The position numbers and the translations under genes are program-made. A stretch of 64,000 nt of DNA from UBA6120 sp964639215 (GTDB lineage Bacteria > Bacillota_I > Bacilli_A > RFN20 > CAG-826): the NCBI GenBank assembly GCA_964639215.1, contig CAZXCV010000003.1:12642-76641 (forward strand), given 5' to 3'. The notes beneath the pieces are model-generated. The model saw only the letters and a list, made by a program, of their open reading frames with translations, was not told the origin of the DNA and did no database searches. Below are positions 8,380 through 17,908 of the stretch, one piece after another (position 1 is the first letter of the stretch; the number at the start of each line of letters is the position of its first letter).

Positions 8380-10911
8380 TTATTCCTCGGTTATCGAATC
8401 GTCGGTTGTTTGTTTATTTTCTTCTTCGTCATCATTCACAGCAGCTTCAACAACGGCAATCGATGAAACGGCGGTGTTTTCATTTAATCGAATGATCCGC
8501 ACACCTTGAGTCGCTCGTCCGGCAACTTTAATTTGCGTCAATGAAATACGTAAGACGATACCTTCGGTCGTGATAATCATTAAATCTTCATTACCGGTGA
8601 CCGCGCGCATCGCGACGATGTTCCCATTACGTGGGGTGGCCTTAATCGTTAAGACGCCTTTAGCACCCCGTTTCGTTTGTCGATAGCTATCAGCCAGCGA
8701 CATTTTTCCATAACCTTTTTCGGTTAATACGAGGATATTTGCACCTTCATCTGACGTCGTGACGCCAATAACGTGACCGCCATCGACGTTCATCGCCTTG
8801 ACACCCATAGCGTTACGTCCCATGTCACGCGCTTCGGTTTCGTGGAATTTGACCATTTTACCATCGCTTGAGGCAATGCCGATTAACGCTTGCCCATCAG
8901 TGTGTTTCACATCGAGTAGTTCATCACCTTCACGTAAATTGATTGCAATTTTGCCGTTTTGGCGGATTGACGAAAATTCAGTGATCTCAGTGCGTTTAAT
9001 CAAGCCTTTCGTCGTCACAAAGATGAGATAGTGATTTTCTAAATACTCATCAATTGGAACTGCTGTCATGACTTTTTCATCTTTGTCGAGATTGAGTAAA
9101 TTAACGATCGGGAGTCCTTTGGCTGTTCGTGAATACTCAGGAACTTGATAACCCCGAATCCGATAAACTTTTCCTAAATTGGTAAAGAAAAGAATGTCGG
9201 TGTGCGTGTGAGCGCGTATTAAAATCGATACGATATCATTATCGTTCGTGGCCATTCCCTTAACGCCTTTACCGCCGCGATTTTGTGTTCTGAATGCATC
9301 GGGATCCATTCGTTTAACATACCCGTTTACCGTGAGTGTGACGACAATATCGCTTTGAGGAATTAAATCCTCATCATCAATTGTTGAGATGTCATTACTA
9401 ATTTCGGTGACCCGGTCTCCGCCAAATTTAGTGGCGATTTCGTCGAGTTCCAATATGATGGTGTTAACAACTAATTCGCGATTGTTAAGCAAAGCATGAT
9501 ATGAAGTAATCTTCGTTTCTAAATCAGCTTTTTCTTCATTGAGTTTAATTTTTTCCATCCCGGTGAGACGTCGTAGCGGCATGTCGACAATTTCTTTTGT
9601 TTGTCGCTCAGAGAGTCCAAACCGTTCGCCTAAGCTTTGTTTTGCGGTCTCGACAGTGTCACTTCGTCTAATGATGGCCACAACTTCATCGATATTATCA
9701 ATCGCGATGAGGTAACCACTGACGATATGCGCGCGATCTTCCGCTTTCTTTAACAAAAAGCGCGTCCGTCGTTCAACGACTTCGATTTGATGGGTTAAGT
9801 AGTGATTCAGTAAATCTTTTAATGGCATTACCTTTGGTTCACCATTAACGAGGGCGAGATTGATAATGCCGAAGTTTACTTGCATTTGGGTATTTTTATA
9901 AAGTTGATTCAAAATAACATCGGCGATTACATCGCGGCGCAGTTCGATGACGACACGGATGCCATCTTTATTCGATTCATCGCGAATGTCAGTAATGCCT
10001 TCGATTATTTTGTCTTTATGTAGTTGGGCAATCGCTTCAATCATTGAAGCTTTATTCACTTGGTAAGGAATGGCTGTGACAATGATTTGCTTTTTACCGT
10101 TGTCTTTTTCAAAGATTTCGGTCCGCGAGCGAATCGTAATCGATCCTGCTCCAGTTTCATAGGCTTGGCGAATGCCACCTTTTCCTAAAATGAATCCGCC
10201 GGTAGGAAAATCAGGACCAGAAAGATGATTGGTCATTAATTCTAAAACGGAAATATCGGGGTTTTTTACGACTGCCTTAATCGCGCTCACAACCTCTTTC
10301 AAATTGTGTGGCGGCATGTTTGTGGCCATGCCGACGGCAATACCGCTACTCCCATTAACGAGTAAATTTGGAAAGCGTGATGGTAAAACGACAGGTTCCT
10401 TTTCGGTTCCGTCATAGTTATCGGCAAAATCGACAGTATCGCTATTAATATCACGAACCATCTCCATTGCCATTTTTGCCATTCGCGCTTCGGTATATCG
10501 CATCGCGGCCGCTTCGTCGCCGTCAACGCTACCAAAATTACCATGACCATCAACTAGCGGATATCGCATTGAAAATGGTTGCGCCAATCTCACAAGCGTT
10601 GAATAGATGGCTTGATCACCGTGCGGGTGAAATTTACCCATGACATCGCCGACGATTCTCGCACACTTTTTATATGGTTTATCAGGTTGCATTCCGAGCT
10701 CATTCATTCCGTAAATGATGCGTCGGTGCACTGGTTTAAGACCATCGCGCACATCAGGGATTGCCCGTGACACAATTACCGACATCGAATAATCGAGGAA
10801 GGCACTGCGTACTTCAGCCGAAATATCGACATCAACCATGCCCGCGGCGATGCCGGCTTGGACAGCTTCCGTCGCTACTAATTCTTCTTTTTTCTTTAAT
10901 TCATCAGCCAT
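8380..10911 (-). CDS. gyrA: DNA gyrase subunit A
   Basis: The 843-residue breakage-reunion subunit of DNA gyrase, which introduces negative supercoils with GyrB. The active-site pair Arg138-Tyr139 lies in AAAMRYTEARM. The C-terminal pinwheel carries the GyrA box as QNRGGKG near residue 540 and the acidic tail typical of GyrA, which separates it from ParC. AAGGAGG precedes the ATG, 14 bases after gyrB. An oddity is the quinolone-resistance region HPHGDQAIYSTLV (96-108): the positions equal to E. coli Ser83 and Asp87 are Gln100 and Ser104. Confidence 0.98.
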   Translation of the reverse strand: MADELKKKEELVATEAVQAGIAAGMVDVDISAEVRSAFLDYSMSVIVSRAIPDVRDGLKPVHRRIIYGMNELGMQPDKPYKKCARIVGDVMGKFHPHGDQAIYSTLVRLAQPFSMRYPLVDGHGNFGSVDGDEAAAMRYTEARMAKMAMEMVRDINSDTVDFADNYDGTEKEPVVLPSRFPNLLVNGSSGIAVGMATNMPPHNLKEVVSAIKAVVKNPDISVLELMTNHLSGPDFPTGGFILGKGGIRQAYETGAGSITIRSRTEIFEKDNGKKQIIVTAIPYQVNKASMIEAIAQLHKDKIIEGITDIRDESNKDGIRVVIELRRDVIADVILNQLYKNTQMQVNFGIINLALVNGEPKVMPLKDLLNHYLTHQIEVVERRTRFLLKKAEDRAHIVSGYLIAIDNIDEVVAIIRRSDTVETAKQSLGERFGLSERQTKEIVDMPLRRLTGMEKIKLNEEKADLETKITSYHALLNNRELVVNTIILELDEIATKFGGDRVTEISNDISTIDDEDLIPQSDIVVTLTVNGYVKRMDPDAFRTQNRGGKGVKGMATNDNDIVSILIRAHTHTDILFFTNLGKVYRIRGYQVPEYSRTAKGLPIVNLLNLDKDEKVMTAVPIDEYLENHYLIFVTTKGLIKRTEITEFSSIRQNGKIAINLREGDELLDVKHTDGQALIGIASSDGKMVKFHETEARDMGRNAMGVKAMNVDGGHVIGVTTSDEGANILVLTEKGYGKMSLADSYRQTKRGAKGVLTIKATPRNGNIVAMRAVTGNEDLMIITTEGIVLRISLTQIKVAGRATQGVRIIRLNENTAVSSIAVVEAAVNDDEEENKQTTDDSITEE

Positions 10912-10925
10912 TGTAACAATCCTCC

Positions 10926-12908
10926 TTAAATATCAAGGTTCTTGACGAACTTCGCGTTTTCGTCAATGAACCGTTTGCGTGGCTCGACGTTTTCACCCAT
11001 GAGACTTGCGAAAACATCATCAGCCTCAATCGCGTCATTAAGCGTGACGCGTAACATTTTTCTTGTGGTTGGGTCCATCGTCGTATCCCACAGTTGTTCG
11101 GCATCCATTTCACCAAGCCCTTTATAACGTTGGAACGGATACCCTTCGGGTAAACCAAGTTGTTCCTTAAGTTTTGTTAATTGGTCATCGGAGTAACAGT
11201 AATAACTCTTTTGACGATATTCCACTTTATAGAGTGGTGGCTGGGCAATATATATAAAGCCCTGTTCGATTAGTTGTCGCATAAAGCGATAGAAAAACGT
11301 CAATAGCAGAATTCTAATATGACTTCCATCAACGTCAGCATCGGTCATAATCACAATTTTGTGATAACGGAGTTTCTGAACATCGAATTCTGGTTCAATG
11401 CCAGTACCAATCGCCGTAATCATATTGCCGATTTCAGCATTGGCAAAGATCCGCTTGAGTTGCGCTTTTTGGACATTAAGAATTTTCCCTCGAAGTGGCA
11501 AGATGGCCTGAGTCTCACGGTCGCGTCCGTTTTTAGCCGACCCACCAGCTGAGTTACCTTCAACGATATACAGTTCTGTTTTCGACGGGTCTTTACTCGA
11601 ACAATCAGCGAGTTTACCCGGTAATGTTGTAATATCAAGCGCACCTTTGCGCCGAATATTTTCTTTGGCGTTGCGCGAAGCGATACGCGCTTCAGCGGCG
11701 AGATTAATCTTATCAAGGATTTGTTTGGCTATCTTTGGGTTTTCCAGTAAAAAGCGCGTTAATTGATCGCCAATAATACCCGAGACAATTCGCCGAACTT
11801 CCGAGTTACCCAACTTGGTTTTCGTTTGTCCCTCATATTGTGGATTCGGATGCTTAACCGAAACAATGGCCGTCAAACCTTCGCGGACATCGTCACTCGT
11901 GTAATTTTCTTCATTTTCTTTAATGAATTTATTCTCGCGAGCGTAATTATTGATAACGCGAGTCACTGCCATGCGGAACCCTTCTTCGTGAGTACCACCT
12001 TCATGAGTATGAATGTTGTTGCAGAATGAATAAACGTTTGGCGTATAGCCATCGTTATATTGCATCGCGACTTCGGCGAAAATTCCTTCATCTCGCCCTT
12101 CACAGTAAATCACTTCTGGAAAGATGGGGTCTTTGTTCTTGTTGATATACTCGACGTATTCACTAATCCCGCCATCATAGCGGAAACTTTCACCAACCGG
12201 CGCTTCTTTTCGTAAATCAGTAACAACAATTGTTACCCCACGATTCAAAAACGCCATTTGTTTTAACCGATCGCGGATTGTCTCAAAACTAAATTCAATC
12301 GACTCAGTAAAGATTGTCGCATCTGGTTTAAAGGTGACGACCGTTCCTTGACGCTCGGTCGGTCCCACAAATTTGATGGGATTTAAGCATTTACCGCCCT
12401 GTTCAAAGCGGATAAAATGTTCGACGCCTTCGCGATAGACCGACACTTCCAACCACTCGCTGAGTGCATTAACGACCGATGCGCCGACACCATGAAGGCC
12501 ACCCGACACTTTATAACCGCCACCTTCGCCGAATTTACCTCCGGCATGCAAGACGGTATAAACCGTTTCGAGTGCTGATTTTCCGGTTTTAGCCACGACA
12601 TCAGTTGGAATCCCACGACCATTATCGGTCACAGTCACGGTGTTTTCGGGATTAAGCGTGACTTCAATTTTATCGCAGTAACCAGCTAGCGCTTCATCAA
12701 TTGCGTTATCAACAATTTCCCAAACAAGATGATGAAGGCCAGGTGAAGAAGTTGTCCCAATGTACATCCCCGGCCGTTTGCGAACGGCTTCAAGTCCTTC
12801 CAGCACTTGTATATTGCTGGCGGTATATTGTTTATCAGCGCGTTCGAGCACTTTTTCATGTTCTAAATCGCGTCGTTGTTTTTCAATTAAACTTTCTTTA
12901 TTTTCCAT
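10926..12908 (-). CDS. gyrB: DNA gyrase subunit B
   Basis: The 660-residue ATPase subunit of gyrase. The GHKL ATP-binding fold shows EIVDNAIDEALAG (catalytic Glu, Mg-binding Asn) near residue 65, DNGRGIP near 97 and GGLHGVGASVVNALS near 136. The TOPRIM domain shows IVEGNSAGGSA near 450 and DADVDGSHIR near 525. The 5' end overlaps recF by 11 bases and an AAGGAGA element precedes the ATG. It forms the recF-gyrB-gyrA order typical of origin regions. Confidence 0.98.
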   Translation of the reverse strand: MENKESLIEKQRRDLEHEKVLERADKQYTASNIQVLEGLEAVRKRPGMYIGTTSSPGLHHLVWEIVDNAIDEALAGYCDKIEVTLNPENTVTVTDNGRGIPTDVVAKTGKSALETVYTVLHAGGKFGEGGGYKVSGGLHGVGASVVNALSEWLEVSVYREGVEHFIRFEQGGKCLNPIKFVGPTERQGTVVTFKPDATIFTESIEFSFETIRDRLKQMAFLNRGVTIVVTDLRKEAPVGESFRYDGGISEYVEYINKNKDPIFPEVIYCEGRDEGIFAEVAMQYNDGYTPNVYSFCNNIHTHEGGTHEEGFRMAVTRVINNYARENKFIKENEENYTSDDVREGLTAIVSVKHPNPQYEGQTKTKLGNSEVRRIVSGIIGDQLTRFLLENPKIAKQILDKINLAAEARIASRNAKENIRRKGALDITTLPGKLADCSSKDPSKTELYIVEGNSAGGSAKNGRDRETQAILPLRGKILNVQKAQLKRIFANAEIGNMITAIGTGIEPEFDVQKLRYHKIVIMTDADVDGSHIRILLLTFFYRFMRQLIEQGFIYIAQPPLYKVEYRQKSYYCYSDDQLTKLKEQLGLPEGYPFQRYKGLGEMDAEQLWDTTMDPTTRKMLRVTLNDAIEADDVFASLMGENVEPRKRFIDENAKFVKNLDI

Positions 12909-13980
12909 TGGTACTTCTCCTTATTACTTTATGGTCGGCAACATCGTAAACGGTGCCGTAGTTTTTATCATATTGTGTCGTAGTAATGAATACTTGTTCA
13001 AACTTGAGAAGGAATTCTAGGAGTCGAAGTTGCGCTGTTTGATCTAATTCTGATAACACGTCATCAAGCACTATAATTGGGCGTTTATCTTGGTTGGTTT
13101 CAATGAAGTAGGGACTTAATTTCAAGGCGATGGCCAGCAAGCGATTTTCCCCTTGCGAACCGTATGTAGCGACATCATGTTCTTCGAGGTCAATTCGGAA
13201 GTCTTCACGATGAACGCCAACATTCGTCAATTTGCGTTTAATATCAAGCTCTTTTGTCTTTTGATACAGTTGGGCGGCATCCTCTTGGAAGGTTGCGCTC
13301 ATGTTAGTGTAGGGTAGATAATGAAGCTTAATGCCGCGCTTTGCTCCTCTGACCGCTTTAACGATGCGCTCAAGCACGAGATTGACTTTTTCGAGATATT
13401 GCCCTCTGGCACTAACAATCGGCGCCGAGGCGTTGATTAACTGCTCCGTTAACACTTGTAGCTGTAACTCATTGACGTGGTCATGTTTTAACAATTCGTT
13501 TCTTTCTTTCAACAACTTCTCATACCTTGTCAAGGCGTCAAGATAACCTCGTTGATGTTTAACAAGGGCGATATCAAGAAATTTCCGACGTGCTTTTGGT
13601 AGATCTTCGAAGAGTAACACATCGCGGGGTTCAAACACGAGAACGTTGACGAGTTCAACCAACTCAGAAATTCGAGTGATTGGTTTTTCGTTGACTAAGA
13701 TCTTTTTTCCATTAGTTGACAATCCAGCTGCGACCTTACGAAGTTGCTTGCTTGTTTTTATGGTCGCTCGAATCGCTGTTTGTTCACTACCTCTTTTGAT
13801 CAAGACATCATCTTTTGGTGTCCGGAACGATCGCCCCAAAGCGAGATAGTGAATCGCTTCAACAATGTTGGTTTTCCCAGCACCATTTGGTCCGGTGAAC
13901 ACATGAAGCCCGGCCTCAAATTCGAGTCGCAGCTTTTCATAGGAACGAAAGTTGCTTAGCTCCAACTTCGTAACAATCAT
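12898..13980 (-). CDS. recF: DNA replication and repair protein RecF
   Basis: An SMC-like ATPase that loads RecA at gaps with RecO and RecR. Walker A GPNGAGKT is at residues 30-37, the ABC signature is SQGENR near 270, and Walker B is PIIVLDDVLSELD near 303. At 360 residues the length is normal. The start overlaps the S4-domain gene stop as ATGA, and the stop overlaps gyrB by 11 bases, so translation of the three is coupled. Confidence 0.97.
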   Translation of the reverse strand: MIVTKLELSNFRSYEKLRLEFEAGLHVFTGPNGAGKTNIVEAIHYLALGRSFRTPKDDVLIKRGSEQTAIRATIKTSKQLRKVAAGLSTNGKKILVNEKPITRISELVELVNVLVFEPRDVLLFEDLPKARRKFLDIALVKHQRGYLDALTRYEKLLKERNELLKHDHVNELQLQVLTEQLINASAPIVSARGQYLEKVNLVLERIVKAVRGAKRGIKLHYLPYTNMSATFQEDAAQLYQKTKELDIKRKLTNVGVHREDFRIDLEEHDVATYGSQGENRLLAIALKLSPYFIETNQDKRPIIVLDDVLSELDQTAQLRLLEFLLKFEQVFITTTQYDKNYGTVYDVADHKVIRRSTNGK

Positions 13981-14198
13981 AAAGCGACAATTTCGAACAC
14001 TTGCGTTTTATAACGAACTTGATCACCGGGATATAATTTGCGCCCCCGCCGGTTATCCTCGATATCGTTAACGAACATTGATGCTGTCAATAAAAAATTC
14101 TTAGCATACCCACCCGAATGAATGAGATCCGCCAACTTCAGAAATTGACCTAACGTGATGTAGTTGGTGTTGATGGAAATTGGGATAATTTTAGTCAC
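13977..14198 (-). CDS. S4-domain RNA-binding protein (YaaA-like)
   Basis: A 73-residue protein consisting of an S4 fold: FLKLADLIHSGGYAKNFL (helix pair) and VNDIEDNRRGRKLYPGD (strand and turn). A protein of this type lies between dnaN and recF in many Bacillota; its role is thought to be in ribosome assembly or RNA binding, but is not well defined. The start codon is GTG. Only a weak GAG element precedes it. It is the first gene of the run to gyrA and beyond. Confidence 0.9.
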   Translation of the reverse strand: MTKIIPISINTNYITLGQFLKLADLIHSGGYAKNFLLTASMFVNDIEDNRRGRKLYPGDQVRYKTQVFEIVAL

Positions 14199-14226
14199 AT
14201 TTACACTCGCATTCTATGTCCATGTA

Positions 14227-14235
14227 AGTATATCA
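14227..14235 (-). promoter_or_regulatory. Candidate extended -10 promoter of the S4-recF-gyrB-gyrA operon
   Basis: On the minus strand TGATATACT fits TGnTATAAT with one mismatch in the hexamer. It lies just past the dnaN terminator and about 28 bases before the GTG start of the S4 gene. No convincing -35 is seen because that position falls in the terminator T tract. Confidence 0.4.
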
Positions 14236-14243
14236 TTTTTAAT

Positions 14244-14272
14244 AAAAAAAGGGAATATTTATATTCCCTTTG
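14244..14272 (-). terminator. Rho-independent terminator after dnaN
   Basis: Perfect 11-base arms AAAGGGAATAT / ATATTCCCTTT with a 2-base nominal loop, followed on the minus strand by a run of seven T. It ends the dnaA-dnaN transcript before the S4-recF-gyrase operon. Confidence 0.85.
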
Positions 14273-14308
14273 CTTTGTGAGGATTTTTTTGCTTATTTTG
14301 GCCTAATA

Positions 14309-14323
14309 NNNNNNNNNNNNNNN
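14309..14323. other. Run of 15 undetermined bases in the dnaN 3' end
   Basis: Fifteen N characters. They cover the codons after LVTPV in DnaN, exactly where the usual terminal Arg-Thr-Tyr-stop would fall (the C left before the gap fits the first base of an Arg CGN codon). The real gap length is unknown; it may be an assembly join. Confidence 0.95.
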
Positions 14324-15434
14324 GTACTGGCGTGACTAATTGAACTTGGGAATCATCTTTGGCGTTTTTGACCACAAACGGCTTCATTTCTCCTAAAAAC
14401 GCAATCGTGATGTCGTCGCATTGCGCAGCTCTGATTGCTGCCATGACATACTCAGAATTAAACGACACTTCAAACGGATCGCCTGTGTAGGAAAAGGTGT
14501 TGATCCGCTCGCTGGCCGAACCGACTTGGGCTGACTTGCTCGAGACTTCAATCGCTTCTTCGCTCATCGTTAATTTAACAACGTTTTCTCGTTCAATTGA
14601 AAGCAGTGAGACACGTTCCATCGCGGCGATAATTTCTTTTGAATTGACTTCAAGGAAATAGTTGAATGTTTTTGGGATGATGTTGTGAGTGTTGGGATAT
14701 TCACCGCCTATTAGTCGGGATGTGATAATTGTGTTTTCAAATGAGATGAGTGCTTTTTTGTCGCTGATCGATATTAATAAATCGGTTTCTTTTTCAATTA
14801 AGTGGGCGACATCAATCACCACGCGAGCAGGGATGTTGGCGTTAATCTTTACAATTTTATCGATTGGTATTTCTTTTCTAGCCAACCTTGCGCTATCGGT
14901 AGCTGTAGCAATAATTGTTGATTCCAGTGCTTCAAGATTTAACGCTGTTAAAATTGGTCTTTGTTCTTTGGTAGAAGCGGCAAAGGCGGTTTGTTCAACC
15001 ATTTTCACAAATGTTTTACTTGGAAGGTGAATGACAACACCGTCAGCATCCATATCTAATTCAGGATATTCTTCAACGCGCATGGCGTTTAGTTTGAAAC
15101 TTGATTTCCCATCTCCAATTTCAACAATTGTGTCATCAACGACTTCAAGCATTATCTCGCTGCCTTCCATGCGTCGCACAATTTCAGTGACAATTTTGGA
15201 GTTTAATAAAGCGCCACCAAATTCGTAATCGGTGATTATTTCTTTTCCCTCAATCATAAATGGGATTGTGGTTTTTATTGCAATCTCATTATTGCTTCCT
15301 AATAAATCTAGTCCTTTTTCGTCAAGCGAAAGTTTTAGTTGTGACATCACTGGTAACGGTGATTTGCTTCCGATTGCCTTACTGGCGACGTTGAGTCCTT
15401 TTAGAAATGTCTCGCGCTCTATTTTCAGTCTCAT
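14313..15434 (-). CDS. dnaN: DNA polymerase III beta sliding clamp, 3' end masked by Ns
   Basis: DnaN encircles DNA as a dimer and tethers polymerase III and repair enzymes. The three clamp folds are all present across about 370 residues, starting MRLKIERETFLKGLNVASKAI. The last readable residues are QLVTPV; DnaN proteins normally stop three residues later (RTY in many families). Read through the Ns, the frame stays open to 14259 with 15 extra residues that overlap the terminator, which is not plausible coding sequence. I therefore place the stop inside the gap, near 14313. It is 127 bases downstream of dnaA. Confidence 0.93.
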
Positions 15435-15476
15435 TTATTTAACTCCTTTAATAATTATAATAAGGGCTGTGGGTGA

Positions 15477-15485
15477 TGTGGATAA
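15477..15485 (-). promoter_or_regulatory. Perfect DnaA box in the dnaA-dnaN spacer
   Basis: TGTGGATAA on the plus strand is the exact complement of TTATCCACA. It is the only perfect consensus box I find near the origin, lying 43 bases before the dnaN start. A related sequence (CTGTGGGTGA) lies just beside it. It may serve as a second origin element or in dnaN regulation by DnaA. Confidence 0.7.
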
Positions 15486-15561
15486 CTGGTGAAATATGGT
15501 TATTGTCACTCGATTATTTTATCATATTTACCAATCCATTTAAGTCTTTTATTATATAAAA

Positions 15562-16923
15562 CTATGGTTTTAACCGCTTTTGTATTTGATCGATGGCGGT
15601 GATTAATGCTTGGTCATTTTTCAACGATTTTTCCACTTTTGAAACAGCGTTCATCACAGTGGAGTGGTCTTTCCCACCGAACAGCGAACCGATCTTTAAA
15701 AATGGGATGTCCAACATCGTCCGAATGAGATACATTGCGATGTGTCGCGCCATGGCAATTTGGCTGGTTCGAATTTTCCCCGTGAGCTGTGATGGGGTCA
15801 AATTATAATAATCAGCAACTGTATTAATGATTTTCGTTTCACTCAAACCAGTTTTTGGACCATTGGGTCCAATTAATGGTTGCACCGATTCAATGGCGAG
15901 CTCCATATCGATGTGTTTTGCTTGTTTGATGTTGATGACATAAAACAGGAGACGATTCAAAGCGCCTTCAAGTTCTCGCACATTGTTTGAAAAGCGATCC
16001 GCAAAAAAATCGAGCACATCATTATCAAACGCTTTAACATCCAGCCCGTTTGCATCAATTTTACGTTTTAAAATTTCAACGCATGTTGCTTGGTCTGGTT
16101 TGGTGATATTCATTGTTAAACCAGAATTAAAGCGTGACACAAGGCGAGCCTCTAATCCTTTTAATTCACTAGGATGACGGTCGCTCGTTAAAATAATTTG
16201 TTTCCCAGAGTTTACAAGTGCGTTAAAAATATGGAAAAACATCTCTTCGGTCTTCGTTTTATCGGCGAGAAATTGAATGTCATCAACCATCAAGACATCA
16301 ACGGCTTTAAAAAAGTCCTTTAGGTTTTCGCTTTCGCGATCACCGTGGACATATTTAATGAATTCATCAACAAAATCATCTGTCGAGATGTATAAGACAC
16401 GAAGCGTTGGCGCGTTATCTTTAATATAATTGCCAATCGCGTGTAATAAGTGGGTTTTTCCTAACCCAGAGTTCGAATATATAAATAATGGATTGTAATT
16501 GAATAACTTTCCTGGATTGCTTGCAATCATTAAAGCGGCTTGTGACGCCTCGCGATTACTTGTACCGACAACAAAATTGTCGAACGTAAATTTACGGTTG
16601 ATGAAAGATGAAGCGAAAAAAGAGGGTTTCTTCTCTAATTGTTTAGAAAAAGAAGGTAATTCTGATGCTTGGACAAATTTTAACGTAAATTCAGATTCAG
16701 TCGTATCACGAACGACAGAGGCGATTAAATCTAAATATTTTGTTGCCAATAACGTTGCTGCGAGACCAGAATTAACGACAATAATCATAGTATTAACGTC
16801 GATACCATGGAGATATGAACCAGCGAAGAAAGAATCAAAAATATGACGATCGTTAATTTTGGCTTTTAACCGCTCTAAAATACGATCCCACAATTGGGTA
16901 ATTTCGCTGATTGATGGTTTCAT
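15562..16923 (-). CDS. dnaA: Chromosomal replication initiator DnaA
   Basis: A 453-residue AAA+ initiator that binds DnaA boxes and melts oriC. Domain I covers about 1-80. The AAA+ core has Walker A SNSGLGKT at 150-157 and Walker B VLMVDDIQFL near 210. Domain IV ends with the box-binding GGKDHSTVMNAVSKVEK signature near 420. AAGGAGA lies 6 bases before the ATG. It is transcribed away from rpmH, with oriC between them. Confidence 0.98.
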   Translation of the reverse strand: MKPSISEITQLWDRILERLKAKINDRHIFDSFFAGSYLHGIDVNTMIIVVNSGLAATLLATKYLDLIASVVRDTTESEFTLKFVQASELPSFSKQLEKKPSFFASSFINRKFTFDNFVVGTSNREASQAALMIASNPGKLFNYNPLFIYSNSGLGKTHLLHAIGNYIKDNAPTLRVLYISTDDFVDEFIKYVHGDRESENLKDFFKAVDVLMVDDIQFLADKTKTEEMFFHIFNALVNSGKQIILTSDRHPSELKGLEARLVSRFNSGLTMNITKPDQATCVEILKRKIDANGLDVKAFDNDVLDFFADRFSNNVRELEGALNRLLFYVINIKQAKHIDMELAIESVQPLIGPNGPKTGLSETKIINTVADYYNLTPSQLTGKIRTSQIAMARHIAMYLIRTMLDIPFLKIGSLFGGKDHSTVMNAVSKVEKSLKNDQALITAIDQIQKRLKP

Positions 16924-17369
16924 AGGCGTCTCCTTGGAATTGTCAAAATTTTACCATATGCACAATAAAATAATAGGGTTCGAGGGTGAAAAATTTATTT
17001 TTCCACAATAGCACGCCGTCAAAAGCGCGATTTTATACACAAATCCACCAAATTCACATCTTTTACTTGTGGAAAACAGTGTGGACAAAACAAATCACAA
17101 CACACAATGTGGACAAATAAGACCTTAATCTAGTTCGTTGGACACTAAAAATAATAAAATATTAGGCAAAAACAACGATTTTCCACATAAAAACCTCGGT
17201 TTTCATTAATTTGGTTGTTGGTCTTTGCGAATATTTCTTTCCACAAAGACAAAAGGGGTAGAAATTGCTTGGTTTATGATTGGTCTAAATATTAGGGTTT
17301 TAATTGACTTTATATTCATATATAAAATATAATTTTCTACGCGTGTATTAAGTACACTGGAGGCTAATT
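16924..17369. other. oriC: Chromosomal origin of replication (oriC), dnaA-rpmH intergenic region
   Basis: This 446-base gene-free region holds a cluster of DnaA-box-like 9-mers (consensus TTATNCACA): TTTTCCACA at 16999-17007, TTATACACA at 17033-17041, TTTTCCACA on the minus strand at 17068-17076, TTGTCCACA on the minus strand at 17080-17088 and 17108-17116, TTTTCCACA at 17179-17187, and weaker CTTTCCACA at 17237-17245. AT-rich stretches at about 17148-17164 and 17299-17335 are candidate unwinding elements. Gene direction flips here, from minus on the left to plus on the right, as expected for bidirectional replication. Promoters of dnaA and rpmH must also lie here. Confidence 0.9.
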
Positions 17370-17504
17370 ATGAAACGTACATATCAACCAAGCAAACGCA
17401 AACACAAGACAATTCACGGTTTTCGCGCGCGGATGGCCACACCCAACGGCCGTAAAGTTTTGGCGCGTCGTCGTGCCAAGGGCAGAGTCGTTCTTTCAGC
17501 TTAG
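17370..17504 (+). CDS. rpmH: 50S ribosomal protein L34
   Basis: A 44-residue basic protein, MKRTYQPSKRKHKTIHGFRA..., with the universal L34 pattern of KRTxQPS, HGFRARM and GRKVLARRRAKGR. GGAGG lies 6 bases before the ATG. It follows oriC and is followed by a terminator-like hairpin before rnpA, an order typical of Bacillota. Confidence 0.98.
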   Translation: MKRTYQPSKRKHKTIHGFRARMATPNGRKVLARRRAKGRVVLSA

Positions 17505-17515
17505 TTTGTGATTTT

Positions 17516-17548
17516 AAAACCACAACTACTTTAAGGATGTGGTTTTTT
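17516..17548 (+). terminator. Rho-independent terminator or attenuator between rpmH and rnpA
   Basis: Arms AAAACCACA / TGTGGTTTT with a 13-base loop, then a T run. It probably lowers rnpA expression relative to rpmH by partial termination, since rnpA starts 16 bases beyond it. Confidence 0.8.
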
Positions 17549-17563
17549 CATTCATAATATTGA

Positions 17564-17908
17564 ATGATCGTGAAAAAATTATACCGTCTCACCAAAGACC
17601 AAGACTTTAAGCGAGTTATCGCTAGTAACCAAATAAGTAAAAATCGCTTTTTCGTCATTTATCACGCCACTAACGATCTGGGATATCCTCGTGTCGGGGT
17701 CTCGGTATCTAAAAAACACGGTAACGCCGTCAAACGTAATCACATTCGCCGTCAAGTTCGGGCAATGCTACAGACAATCCTCACTTTAAAAGAAAGTTAT
17801 GACATCCTAATCATCGTAAGACTAGACTTCCCAATTGATAACTATGTGATGGCTAACCTCAAATTAGAACAAATAATTAACACCTTTAGGAGCAATGCGC
17901 ATGAATAA
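17564..17908 (+). CDS. rnpA: Ribonuclease P protein component
   Basis: The 114-residue protein subunit of RNase P, which matures tRNA 5' ends with rnpB RNA. The family motif region is GNAVKRNHIRRQVRAML near residue 50 (RNR-like: KRNHIRRQVR), with the F-K-R-V start. There is no good Shine-Dalgarno element before the ATG at 17564. A GTG two codons later (17570) would give the usual MKKLYRL beginning and is equally possible. Confidence 0.95.
   Translation: MIVKKLYRLTKDQDFKRVIASNQISKNRFFVIYHATNDLGYPRVGVSVSKKHGNAVKRNHIRRQVRAMLQTILTLKESYDILIIVRLDFPIDNYVMANLKLEQIINTFRSNAHE

Noticed and set aside
14259..14308. Extension of DnaN past the N gap (LGQNKQKNPHKAKGI)
   Set aside because: DnaN normally ends within the gap and this extension runs into the dnaN terminator hairpin.
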